6,702 nucleotides of DNA from the NCBI GenBank assembly GCA_030642205.1, contig DAOWOF010000132.1, positions 1 through 6,702 of the forward strand, given 5' to 3'. Every line of letters starts with the position of its first letter. The stretch's first letter is position 1. The notes below the pieces were generated by a model. That model worked only from the letters and a program-made list of their open reading frames with translations. It ran no database searches and was not told the DNA's origin. Below, piece by piece: positions 1 to 5,800 of the stretch. Source of the stretch: Desulfobacteraceae bacterium. GTDB lineage: Bacteria > Desulfobacterota > DSM-4660 > Desulfatiglandales > Desulfatiglandaceae. The translations under genes and the position numbers were made by a program.

Positions 1-29
1 TAAGCAAAATTTATTCGTTTCATTATTCG

Positions 30-79
30 GAATAAGGTAGCTGCCAATAATTAAATTGTCAAGGGTGAATAAAGTAGCT
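30..79. repeat. 13-bp direct repeat pair upstream of the tRNA promoter
   Basis: GAATAAGGTAGCT at 30-42 and GAATAAAGTAGCT at 67-79 match at 12 of 13 positions and start 37 bp apart. The first copy overlaps a perfect palindrome, TTATTC-G-GAATAA, at 23-35. The pair ends 13 bases before the -35 box of the tRNA-Pro promoter, so it could be an activator site or simply AT-rich coincidence. No function is assigned. Confidence 0.4.
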
Positions 80-92
80 AGATATTTCATGC

Positions 93-120
93 TTGACAAA
101 ACAGCTTATAGGTATAAAAT
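93..120 (+). promoter_or_regulatory. Sigma-70-type promoter of tRNA-Pro
   Basis: A perfect -35 box TTGACA (93-98) is followed after 16 bases by TAAAAT (115-120), 5 of 6 to the -10 consensus, inside the longer run TATAAAAT (113-120). Transcription would start near 127, leaving a leader of only about eight bases before the mature tRNA at 135, as is usual for single tRNA genes. The near-consensus boxes fit a strong constitutive promoter. Confidence 0.8.
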
Positions 121-134
121 AAAAAATTCATGCT

Positions 135-211
135 CGGGACGTGGCGCAGTCTGGAAGCGCACCTGAATGGGGTTCAGGGGGCCGGAGGTTCAAATCCTCT
201 CGTCCCGACCA
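135..211 (+). tRNA. tRNA-Pro, anticodon GGG
   Basis: The full cloverleaf can be drawn. The acceptor stem is CGGGACG (135-141) with CGTCCCG (201-207). The D stem is GCGC (144-147) with GCGC (157-160). The anticodon stem is CCTGA (162-166) with TCAGG (174-178). The variable loop is five bases, and the T stem (184-188 with 196-200, one G-U pair) carries the loop TTCAAAT. The anticodon loop ATGGGGT places GGG at 169-171, reading CCC and CCU. Identity is supported by C1-G72, discriminator A73 (208), G37 (172) and the A32-U38 pair typical of tRNA-Pro(GGG). CCA is encoded at 209-211. It is a single-gene unit with its own promoter and terminator. No second copy of its 3' end is seen in the window, so nothing here suggests use as an integration site. 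Confidence 0.97.
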
Positions 212-231
212 TACTAAAAAATGAATAAAAC

Positions 232-277
232 AGGCTGTTTAATGTATGTTAAGCATTGAGTAGCCTTTTTTTATTTT
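232..277 (+). terminator. Intrinsic terminator of the tRNA-Pro unit
   Basis: A 13-bp stem pairs 232-244 with 254-266. AGGCT pairs with AGCCT at the base, AATG with CATT at the top, and between them lie three G-U pairs and one T-A pair. The nine-base loop is 245-253. A run of seven T starts at 266, followed by ATTTT. It lies 20 bases after the encoded CCA, so it closes the tRNA transcript. Confidence 0.85.
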
Positions 278-401
278 ATACCCCGGAAGCTTATAAAGCA
301 AGGCGTGAAGACTCGTCATCCTGGCTATTACGAGCCTGAACAATGCAGATAATGTTCAGGGCCATTGAAAAACCGCAATTTGTGGCCTTTCGAGGTATAG
401 A
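275..401. other. Compact multi-hairpin block closed by a 12-bp inverted repeat; unidentified
   Basis: TATACCCCGGAA (277-288) pairs with TTTCGAGGTATA (388-399) at 11 of 12 positions, allowing one G-U pair; the exception is one C-A mismatch. Inside, hairpins follow one another almost without gaps: GCTT/AAGC (289-299), CTCGT/ACGAG (312-334), a perfect 8-bp CCTGAACA/TGTTCAGG (335-360) and GCCA/TGGC (361-386). Together they would form a branched structure of about 125 bases. It could be a structured RNA, a small non-autonomous (MITE-like) or other dispersed repeat, or single-stranded DNA structure. No promoter is evident for either strand, and no known RNA family is recognised. The geometry is read directly; any role is inference. 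Confidence 0.5.
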
Positions 402-441
402 TAATGGCCAGTTTTGATAAACGGCGACACTTCCTCATGGG

Positions 442-489
442 AAAAAAGACAGTTTCATCCCTTTTTAAGGGCTATTTCAATTACTGTCT
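442..489 (-). terminator. Intrinsic terminator of the 98-residue gene
   Basis: Read on the - strand, AGACAGT (489-483) pairs with ACTGTCT (453-447), followed by a run of six T (447-442). The interior contains a second small stem, CCCTT-AAA-AAGGG (471-459). The 5' arm overlaps the last codons and the first base of the stop codon, so the terminator is built into the end of the gene, which supports the gene being real. Confidence 0.75.
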
Positions 490-777
490 CTCTGGGGATG
501 AATTCTTTACTGATTTTTTACTTCTCATACTATCCAACACTTCTTCTAGTTGCGAAAGGTTGATATCTTCCTGTTCCAGTAATATTTTACCAATAAGACG
601 GTGAGTTCCAATTGAGAGGTCTTCAGCAATCTGAATTTTCATTGCCTCAAAAAGCTGTCCCAGGGCAATAAACTTTTTTTCTACTGCTATAATCCCAAAA
701 CGTTTTTCCAGGTGATCTATTCCCATGTCTTGTCTAATATCAATATTACTGTTTTGTGATTGCTGATCTTTAATCAT
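481..777 (-). CDS. Small standalone MshEN-like protein (98 aa)
   Basis: Function is unknown. Residues 26-49 (R-F-G, A-V, F-I, Q-L, Q) fit the spacing of the 24-residue MshEN half-motif RLGxxLVxxGxLxxxxLxxxLxxQ, with Lys in place of the central Gly. Residues 60-84 (R-L-I-G-K-I-L, D-I, Q-L-E-E-V-L) look like a second, more diverged half. MshEN domains form the N-terminus of type II secretion and type IV pilus ATPases (GspE, PilB, MshE), where two such halves bind cyclic di-GMP. Here there is no ATPase part, no signal peptide and no membrane segment; both ends are polar and probably flexible. The start is backed by AAAGGA (790-785), seven bases before the ATG. It lies downstream of mdh in the same direction, but a strong hairpin separates them, so it probably has its own promoter. 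Reality of the gene is fairly sure; cyclic di-GMP binding is a guess. Confidence 0.75.
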   Translation of the reverse strand: MIKDQQSQNSNIDIRQDMGIDHLEKRFGIIAVEKKFIALGQLFEAMKIQIAEDLSIGTHRLIGKILLEQEDINLSQLEEVLDSMRSKKSVKNSSPERQ

Positions 778-957
778 TATAAAATCCTTTCAAAAGAATG
801 TTATCAATCAGGATCCTCATTTTGATGATTATGAATAATATCATTGCGAATAAGCATATAATCCCGATTATTTCAAATACTATATGATTTGTTATGGATC
901 AACCAATATCAAAGAAACAATAACTCACAGCAGGATATTTGAATAAAATATTCTTTT

Positions 958-977
958 GCCAGATGCTTTATGCTGGC
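958..977. other. Secondary hairpin next to the mdh terminator
   Basis: GCCAG (958-962) pairs with CTGGC (973-977) around a ten-base loop, one base beyond the large mdh hairpin. It may back up termination or protect the 3' end of the mdh message. It has no T-run of its own in the - direction. Confidence 0.35.
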
Positions 978-978
978 T

Positions 979-1019
979 AATAAGGCGCCGCAGATTTCAC
1001 CCATCTGCGACGCCTTATT
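979..1019 (-). terminator. Strong hairpin terminator after mdh
   Basis: The arms AATAAGGCG (979-987) with CGCCTTATT (1011-1019) and CGCAGAT (989-995) with ATCTGCG (1003-1009) form a 16-bp stem broken by one C-A mismatch, with a seven-base loop. It starts 25 bases after the mdh stop. In the mdh direction the tail after the stem is poor in T, while the opposite direction reads ATTTTA. It may therefore work in both directions, or act partly as a 3'-end stabiliser. Confidence 0.7.
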
Positions 1020-1044
1020 TTACTCGGTTATCAATAATAAAAGC

Positions 1045-1980
1045 TTATTTTTTCAAGCGCTGCATATCTTCTACCAATTTCAATACTGATGTTGCAGATT
1101 TTTTTAGGTCAATCTGCTCATCTTCAGTTAATTTAATTTCAATAATTTCTTCAACACCACTTATCCCGAGTTTAACCGGAACCCCCAGGAAAACATCATG
1201 GAAGCCATATTCTCCATCCAGGTAAGTAGTGCAGGGGAGTATTAATTTCTTATCTTTTAAAATGGCTTCTGCCATTTCAACGGCTGCCGATGATGGTGCA
1301 TAATATGCGCTGACCTTTAGCAGGTCAACAATTTCCGCTCCTCCACCCTTTGTCCTTTCAACTATGGCATTGATTTTTTCATCTGACAACCACTCGGAAA
1401 TTGGGATTCCTGCTACAGTGGAGTACCTAGGAAAAGGGACCATGTTATCGCCATGCCCACCTAGTACAAATGCATAGGTGTTTTCTACCGACACATTTAG
1501 CTCCATGGCAATAAATGCGCGAAAGCGTGCTGAATCAAGGATGCCTGCCATCCCGATGACTCGATTTTTTGGAAAACATGTAGTTTCCAAAGCCACATGA
1601 CACATAGCATCCAAAGGATTACTAACAATAATCAAGATGCTGTCAGGTGCAACAGCAGCCACCTTTTTACACACAGTTCGCATTATCTTCATATTATTTG
1701 CCAGAAGATCGTCTCGACTCATCCCTGGTTTTCTAGCTTGTCCAGCAGTAATTATAACTATATCTGAATCTTTTGCCTCAGAGTAATTTCCTGAAAATCC
1801 GGAAATTTTACAATTAAATCCTTCAATTGGTGCCGATTCATTCAAATCAAGACATTTACCAGCAGGTATACCTTCTATAATGTCTATCAATACCACGTCG
1901 GCTAAGCCTTTTTCAGCAATACGCCGGGCGGTAGTAGCTCCAACATGCCCTGCGCCAATAACTGTAATTTTTTCTTTCAT
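1045..1980 (-). CDS. mdh: Malate dehydrogenase, NAD-dependent, LDH-like type
   Basis: A cytoplasmic enzyme that interconverts malate and oxaloacetate with NAD, linking to the citric acid cycle. At 311 residues it has the usual length of the lactate-dehydrogenase-like MDH group. The Rossmann glycine motif GAGHVG is at 9-14, with Asp33 at the end of the second strand favouring NAD over NADP. The mobile loop reads ARKPGMSRDD (82-91). Arg83 sits where lactate dehydrogenases carry Gln, which indicates oxaloacetate/malate specificity; Arg89 is the second substrate arginine. Asn121 (VSNPLD), Asp149 and Arg152 (DSARFR) and the catalytic His176 (GGHGD) are all present. The loop entry AGQARKPG differs slightly from the commoner AGVPRKPG. 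The start follows a weak AGG (1990-1988), seven bases upstream. It is transcribed away from mltG, with a hairpin terminator downstream. The call is secure. Confidence 0.96.
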   Translation of the reverse strand: MKEKITVIGAGHVGATTARRIAEKGLADVVLIDIIEGIPAGKCLDLNESAPIEGFNCKISGFSGNYSEAKDSDIVIITAGQARKPGMSRDDLLANNMKIMRTVCKKVAAVAPDSILIIVSNPLDAMCHVALETTCFPKNRVIGMAGILDSARFRAFIAMELNVSVENTYAFVLGGHGDNMVPFPRYSTVAGIPISEWLSDEKINAIVERTKGGGAEIVDLLKVSAYYAPSSAAVEMAEAILKDKKLILPCTTYLDGEYGFHDVFLGVPVKLGISGVEEIIEIKLTEDEQIDLKKSATSVLKLVEDMQRLKK

Positions 1981-2230
1981 AATATAACCTATCTGTTTTT
2001 TTGTTTAAGTTAGTCCTAATAAAAGGAGTTATAAAGTTTGTCTTTATTGAAATTCTCATCCTCTCTTAATATGTAATGCGTTTTGGCTTCAGCTGTTCTA
2101 TACTATTGTAGCGATATTATCACTTTGATTGCCCACAAGGTTTTTTTCTTCGACATGGGGTATAAAATACATGCAAAAAAGATAATTAAGGTATAAAGAG
2201 AGCTGGGGAATGTGTACTCAGAACTTACAC

Positions 2231-2243
2231 GTATTATTAATAC
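2231..2243. promoter_or_regulatory. 13-bp operator-like palindrome
   Basis: GTATTA-T-TAATAC is a perfect inverted repeat around one central base. That spacing suits a dimeric repressor better than an RNA hairpin. It lies between two short hairpins in the mdh-mltG intergenic region. AT-rich palindromes of this size can occur by chance. Confidence 0.3.
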
Positions 2244-2296
2244 ATGCCAGAAATCTTTTCCTCTGGCCTTGCCAAAATTCAATAAAAAAACTTATC

Positions 2297-2326
2297 TTGC
2301 AAATAATATACCGCATAATATATCAT
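2297..2326 (+). promoter_or_regulatory. Candidate promoter for mltG
   Basis: TTGCAA (2297-2302, 4 of 6 to the -35 consensus) is followed after 18 bases by TATCAT (2321-2326, 5 of 6 to the -10 consensus). It would give a 5' leader of roughly 180 bases containing the GACATCGATGTC palindrome. A perfect TATAAT at 2486-2491 lies closer to the gene but has no matching -35 box, so either may be used. Confidence 0.35.
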
Positions 2327-2416
2327 TAATCAAGGACTTAGGCTGAATCCAAACCCACTACCCAAAAAAATATATTTTTAACCGCAAAATGACGGGTGCC
2401 AAATTCTGGGAACAAA

Positions 2417-2428
2417 GACATCGATGTC
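2417..2428. promoter_or_regulatory. 12-bp perfect palindrome upstream of mltG
   Basis: GACATCGATGTC is identical to its own reverse complement and ends 87 bases before the mltG start. It sits in a stretch with further TCGA cores (ATATCGAG near 2430, TTCGAA at 2441-2446). It could be a dimeric transcription factor site; no regulator can be named. Confidence 0.35.
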
Positions 2429-2515
2429 CATATCGAGTATTTCGAAAACCATTGTGGTTATTCCTTTAAAAAAAGGCACATTTCATATAATATACTATAT
2501 AAATTTGAGACTATA

Positions 2516-3535
2516 ATGTCATTTAAAATAAAGAAATTTATTGCCTTAATTGTTTTTTTCATCATTATGATTGTTGGTGGATCTTTGTTGCTTTTCTATC
2601 ATTACATGATTACGCCCAATGTATCTTCAAAAGAAGATAAGATTTTTGTTGTAGATAGAAATGCTTCTTTTAAAATCATTATTAATGACCTTCAAGAGGC
2701 AAAACTGATATCATATAAAAATGTTTTTTATTTTTATTCAAGGATAAAAGGTTATGACAAGAGGATAAAAGCTGGTGAATACAACCTTAATGGTAAAAAT
2801 CCGATCCAAATACTTGACATCTTATTAAAAGGGATTATAATTGCCCACTCTGTAACAATACCGGAAGGCTATACTATTATTCAAATCGCAGAACTCCTTG
2901 AAAAAAAAGGAATTGTTACAGGCGATGAGTTTTTGGCAATAGCAAAGAGTAACCATCATGCTTTGAGTTTTGGATTTTTAGCCCCTACTCTGGAAGGGTT
3001 TCTTTATCCGGATACTTACCTGTTTAGCCGTAGACTTCCTCCAAAAAAAATTATTGAGTGTATGGTCAATCGTTTTCGTGAAGTGATTGCGACACTTAAT
3101 ATTAATTATAAACAGATTGGTATGGGTCTGGAGGAAATCATAACTCTTGCCTCCATTGTTGAAAAGGAGACAGGGCAAGCTGGTGAACGTTCATTAATTG
3201 CCAGCGTTTTTCTAAATCGTTTAAAAAAGAAGATGCGCCTTGAAAGCGATCCTACAGTAATATACGGGATCAAAAATTTTAATGGGAATCTCACTAAAAA
3301 AGATTTAAAGAAAAAAACACCTTATAATACTTACTCACATAGAGGTTTAACTCCCGGGGCTATTTCTAACCCTGGTCGTGCCGCTATTGAAGCTGTGCTT
3401 TTTCCCGAGAAGACTGATTATCTCTATTTTGTTTCAAAGAATGATGGCCATCATTCTTTTTCCAGAACATTGCCTGAACATAATAGAGCCGTACGTATTT
3501 TTCAAAAAAGCAGAAGGCATCGTAAAGCAAGATAA
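2516..3535 (+). CDS. mltG: Endolytic murein transglycosylase MltG (YceG-like)
   Basis: An inner-membrane enzyme that cuts nascent glycan strands of peptidoglycan, leaving 1,6-anhydro ends and limiting strand length. With the ATG at 2516 the protein has 339 residues, close to the family norm. A short positive N-terminus (MSFKIKK) precedes one membrane segment (about 8-28), and the rest lies in the periplasm. A LysM-like part occupies roughly 40-115, followed by the YceG catalytic domain. Conserved motifs are LEGFLYPDTY (159-168), SIVEKET (213-219, holding the catalytic glutamate; Glu216 and Glu218 both lie here), SDPTVIYG (244-251), NTY (271-273), GLTPGAISNPG (277-287) and YLYFV (302-306). The same frame is open back to GTG 2396, but that adds 40 unusual residues before the anchor without a ribosome binding site. 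GAG (2507-2509) is a weak site six bases before the chosen ATG. fusA follows 112 bases later. The family call is very safe. Confidence 0.96.
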   Translation: MSFKIKKFIALIVFFIIMIVGGSLLLFYHYMITPNVSSKEDKIFVVDRNASFKIIINDLQEAKLISYKNVFYFYSRIKGYDKRIKAGEYNLNGKNPIQILDILLKGIIIAHSVTIPEGYTIIQIAELLEKKGIVTGDEFLAIAKSNHHALSFGFLAPTLEGFLYPDTYLFSRRLPPKKIIECMVNRFREVIATLNINYKQIGMGLEEIITLASIVEKETGQAGERSLIASVFLNRLKKKMRLESDPTVIYGIKNFNGNLTKKDLKKKTPYNTYSHRGLTPGAISNPGRAAIEAVLFPEKTDYLYFVSKNDGHHSFSRTLPEHNRAVRIFQKSRRHRKAR

Positions 3536-3600
3536 GCCTTGCTCATATTAACTTTTCAACTCTAAAAAGCCTTTAATTTATAGTAAAACACAATATTATT

Positions 3601-3648
3601 ATGGGGTCGCCTACACTATTCTCCCCAAAAAAAGCTGAGGTTAATTAA
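3601..3648 (+). CDS. Possible 15-codon leader ORF overlapping the fusA start
   Basis: ATG at 3601 opens a 15-codon frame (MGSPTLFSPKKAEVN) whose TAA stop (3646-3648) shares its A with the fusA ATG in the sequence TAATG. This arrangement is typical of translational coupling. The fusA ribosome binding site GAGG lies inside the small frame. Against it, no Shine-Dalgarno sequence precedes the ATG, and a 15-codon frame upstream of a gene can arise by chance. It is listed as a hypothesis only. Confidence 0.25.
   Translation: MGSPTLFSPKKAEVN
3636..3640 (+). promoter_or_regulatory. Ribosome binding site of fusA
   Basis: TGAGG lies seven bases before the ATG at 3648, good spacing for a Shine-Dalgarno site. 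It fixes the start where the EF-G family sequence also begins, shortly before the P-loop. Confidence 0.75.
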
Positions 3649-5714
3649 TGTTATTCGATATTCACAAATTGAGAAATGTTGGCATAAGCGCCCATATTGA
3701 TTCTGGAAAAACCACTTTGACTGAACGCATCCTTTTTTACACTCAAAGGATTTTCGCGATTCATGAAGTAAAAGGCAGAGATGGTGTCGGGGCGACCATG
3801 GATTCAATGGAACTAGAAAAGGAAAGAGGAATAACTATCGCTTCGGCTGCTACACATTGTGAATGGAATGACCATAAAATCAATATAATTGATACTCCAG
3901 GTCATGTTGATTTTACGATTGAAGTCGAACGGGCGTTGCGAGTTATGGATGGCGCAATCCTTATTCTTTGTGCTGTAGGTGGTGTTCAATCACAATCAAT
4001 TACAGTTGACCGCCAAATGAACCGTTATCAGGTCCCAAGAATTGCCTTTATTAATAAATGTGACAGGTTGGGGGCAAATCCATTAAAGGTTATTGACCAA
4101 TTGCGTGAGAAGTTAAGACTTAACGCAGTCCTTTTACAGCTGCCAATTGGACTGGAAAACAACTTTACAGGATTAATAGATTTAGTTTCTATGAAGGCAT
4201 TTTGCTTTGATGGCAAAAATGGTGAGACAGTAACAGAGATACCGATTCCTTCAGAGATGTTGCCTGAAGTGGAGATAAAAAGAGAAGAATTGCTAGATGC
4301 GGCCTCGATGTTTTCCGATGAATTAATGGAAGCAATTTTTGATGAAAACATTACTGAAGGAATCTTGATTGATGCGATACGGACAGGGGTCTTAGCCAGA
4401 CAGTTGACTCCTGTTTTGCTGGGTTCTGCCTATAAAAATATTGGGGTCCAACTAGTCCTGGATGCCATTAATAAATACCTCCCTTCTCCATTGGAGGCTA
4501 CAAATACTGCCTTTGATCTTGAGGATAATGAAAAAGAAATAACCCTTAAATCCGATAGTAATCTTCCTTTTGTAGGCCTGGGATTTAAACTGGAGGCAAC
4601 TCAATATGGCCAATTGACATATCTTAGGATTTATCAAGGATCACTTACCAAGGGTGATAATATCTATATCTCAAAAACAATGAAGAAAATAAAAGTTAAC
4701 AGGTTGATAAGGATGCATGCTAATGAGATGGAAGATATTCAAAAAGCGTATGCAGGTGAAATTGTGGCTCTTTTTGGGATAGAATGTATTTCAGGAGACA
4801 CCTTCGTAGACGGAACTCTGAAAGTCAGCATGTCTTCTATGTTTATTCCTGATCCTGTTATTTCCCTGGCCATTACTCCTGTAGACAATAAATCTCAAAA
4901 CAATATGGCCAAGGCCTTAAATCGATTTACAAAGGAGGATCCTACATTTAAATCTCATGTGGATGTTGAGTCGACTGAAATCATTATCTCAGGGATGGGA
5001 GAATTACATCTTGATGTATATGTTGAACGTATGAGACGAGAATTTGATGCTAATGTTACAACTGGTGAACCTCAAGTGGCATACAGGGAGGCCATAACTA
5101 AAAAGGCCAATTTTGATTATACTCATAAAAAACAAACAGGCGGATCAGGACAATTTGGCCGTGTTGCCGGTTTTATGGAGCCATCAGAGGAAGGCAAATA
5201 TGAATTTATTAATAAGATAAAGGGAGGAGTAATTCCTACCGATCATATTCCTTCAGTTGATAAAGGATTCCAACTCTGTCTTGTTAAGGGTAATCTACTT
5301 GGTTTCCCGATTATAGGAATGAACATAACCATTAATGATGGAAAATCTCACAGTGTTGATTCATCAGATTTAGCCTTTCTTCAGGCAGCAAAAGGAGCCT
5401 TTAAACAGGCTTATATGAGAGCCAAACCAGTTATTCTGGAGCCTGTAATGAAGATATCAATCGAGAGTCCTTCTGAATTTCAGGGAAATGTAATGGGATC
5501 GATCAATCAAAAAAGGGGATCGATTACAAGTTTTACAGAAGATGGTACTTTTACAGTAATTGAAGCAGATGTGCCTTTACAGGAAATGTTTGGTTATTCT
5601 ACTATCCTTCGTTCCATGACTCAAGGAAAAGCGGAGTTTACAATGGAATTTTCCAGATACGCAAAAGTGCCCAGGTTATTAGAGGATGAACTAATGAAAA
5701 AAAATCGGGCATAA
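3648..5714 (+). CDS. fusA: Translation elongation factor G, spd/mitochondrial EF-G1 type
   Basis: A GTPase that binds the ribosome and drives translocation of tRNAs and mRNA. At 688 residues it is complete. GTPase motifs are AHIDSGKT (15-22), RGITI (60-64), DTPGH (82-86), NKCD (136-139) and GSA (259-261). Domain II covers about 305-395 and domain III 400-475 (SGMGELHLDV at 448-457). Domain IV follows, with the tip loops GGSGQFG (498-504) and NDGKSHSVDSS (563-573). His568 matches the decoding-centre histidine. Domain V ends with FGYSTILRSMTQGKAEFTMEFSRY. The P-loop AHIDSGKTTLTERILFYT and the HEVKGRDGVGATMDSMELE stretch resemble mitochondrial GFM1 and the spdEFG1 proteins of spirochaetes, planctomycetes and deltaproteobacteria more than classical EF-G. 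No rpsL, rpsG or tuf gene is nearby, so a second fusA may exist elsewhere. The EF-G call is certain; the subgroup is likely, from recalled sequence resemblance. Confidence 0.97.
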   Translation: MLFDIHKLRNVGISAHIDSGKTTLTERILFYTQRIFAIHEVKGRDGVGATMDSMELEKERGITIASAATHCEWNDHKINIIDTPGHVDFTIEVERALRVMDGAILILCAVGGVQSQSITVDRQMNRYQVPRIAFINKCDRLGANPLKVIDQLREKLRLNAVLLQLPIGLENNFTGLIDLVSMKAFCFDGKNGETVTEIPIPSEMLPEVEIKREELLDAASMFSDELMEAIFDENITEGILIDAIRTGVLARQLTPVLLGSAYKNIGVQLVLDAINKYLPSPLEATNTAFDLEDNEKEITLKSDSNLPFVGLGFKLEATQYGQLTYLRIYQGSLTKGDNIYISKTMKKIKVNRLIRMHANEMEDIQKAYAGEIVALFGIECISGDTFVDGTLKVSMSSMFIPDPVISLAITPVDNKSQNNMAKALNRFTKEDPTFKSHVDVESTEIIISGMGELHLDVYVERMRREFDANVTTGEPQVAYREAITKKANFDYTHKKQTGGSGQFGRVAGFMEPSEEGKYEFINKIKGGVIPTDHIPSVDKGFQLCLVKGNLLGFPIIGMNITINDGKSHSVDSSDLAFLQAAKGAFKQAYMRAKPVILEPVMKISIESPSEFQGNVMGSINQKRGSITSFTEDGTFTVIEADVPLQEMFGYSTILRSMTQGKAEFTMEFSRYAKVPRLLEDELMKKNRA

Positions 5715-5800
5715 ATTGATCATTAAAAGAATTATATGTCGTAACTCGCTTTGTTTCTTGCATAATGATTAGGTAGATAAAAAAAGGGGTGTTTTGAATT

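Larger units (their letters stand above)
1981..2515. other. Long divergent intergenic region between mdh and mltG
   Basis: About 535 bases separate the two divergent starts, with no convincing coding region. Structures present are a hairpin GTGTA/TACAC (2212-2230), a palindrome GTATTA-T-TAATAC (2231-2243), a hairpin GCCAGA/TCTGGC (2246-2267), the palindrome GACATCGATGTC (2417-2428) and a candidate mltG promoter. The mltG frame stays open upstream to a GTG at 2396, but that part has no ribosome binding site and precedes the membrane anchor, so it is taken as non-coding. The region is long enough for regulatory sites for both genes or an undetected small RNA. Confidence 0.5.

Noticed and set aside
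135..211. tRNA-Pro as an integration site for a mobile element
   Set aside because: No duplicated tRNA 3' end, integrase gene or phage gene is found in the window.
404..604. 66-residue + strand frame
   Set aside because: It lies across the - strand terminator and the MshEN-like gene, and its serine-rich composition is that of an antisense shadow.
2396..2515. N-terminal extension of MltG by 40 residues from GTG 2396
   Set aside because: No ribosome binding site before the GTG, and the extension would put 40 polar residues ahead of the normal K-rich tip and membrane anchor. ATG 2516 gives the family's usual length and layout.
3526..3543. Hairpin AGCAAG/CTTGCT at the mltG stop as a terminator
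   Set aside because: Only six base pairs, and the following sequence CATATTAACTTTTC lacks a proper T-run, so read-through into fusA remains possible.
3603..3626. GGGG/CCCC hairpin just before the fusA ribosome binding site as an RNA switch
   Set aside because: Only four base pairs around a 16-base loop and followed by A rather than T; too weak to call a regulatory structure.
4028..4351. 107-residue - strand frame inside fusA
   Set aside because: It is fully antisense to a well-conserved part of EF-G, with shadow-like Ser/Ile/Asn-rich composition and no motif.
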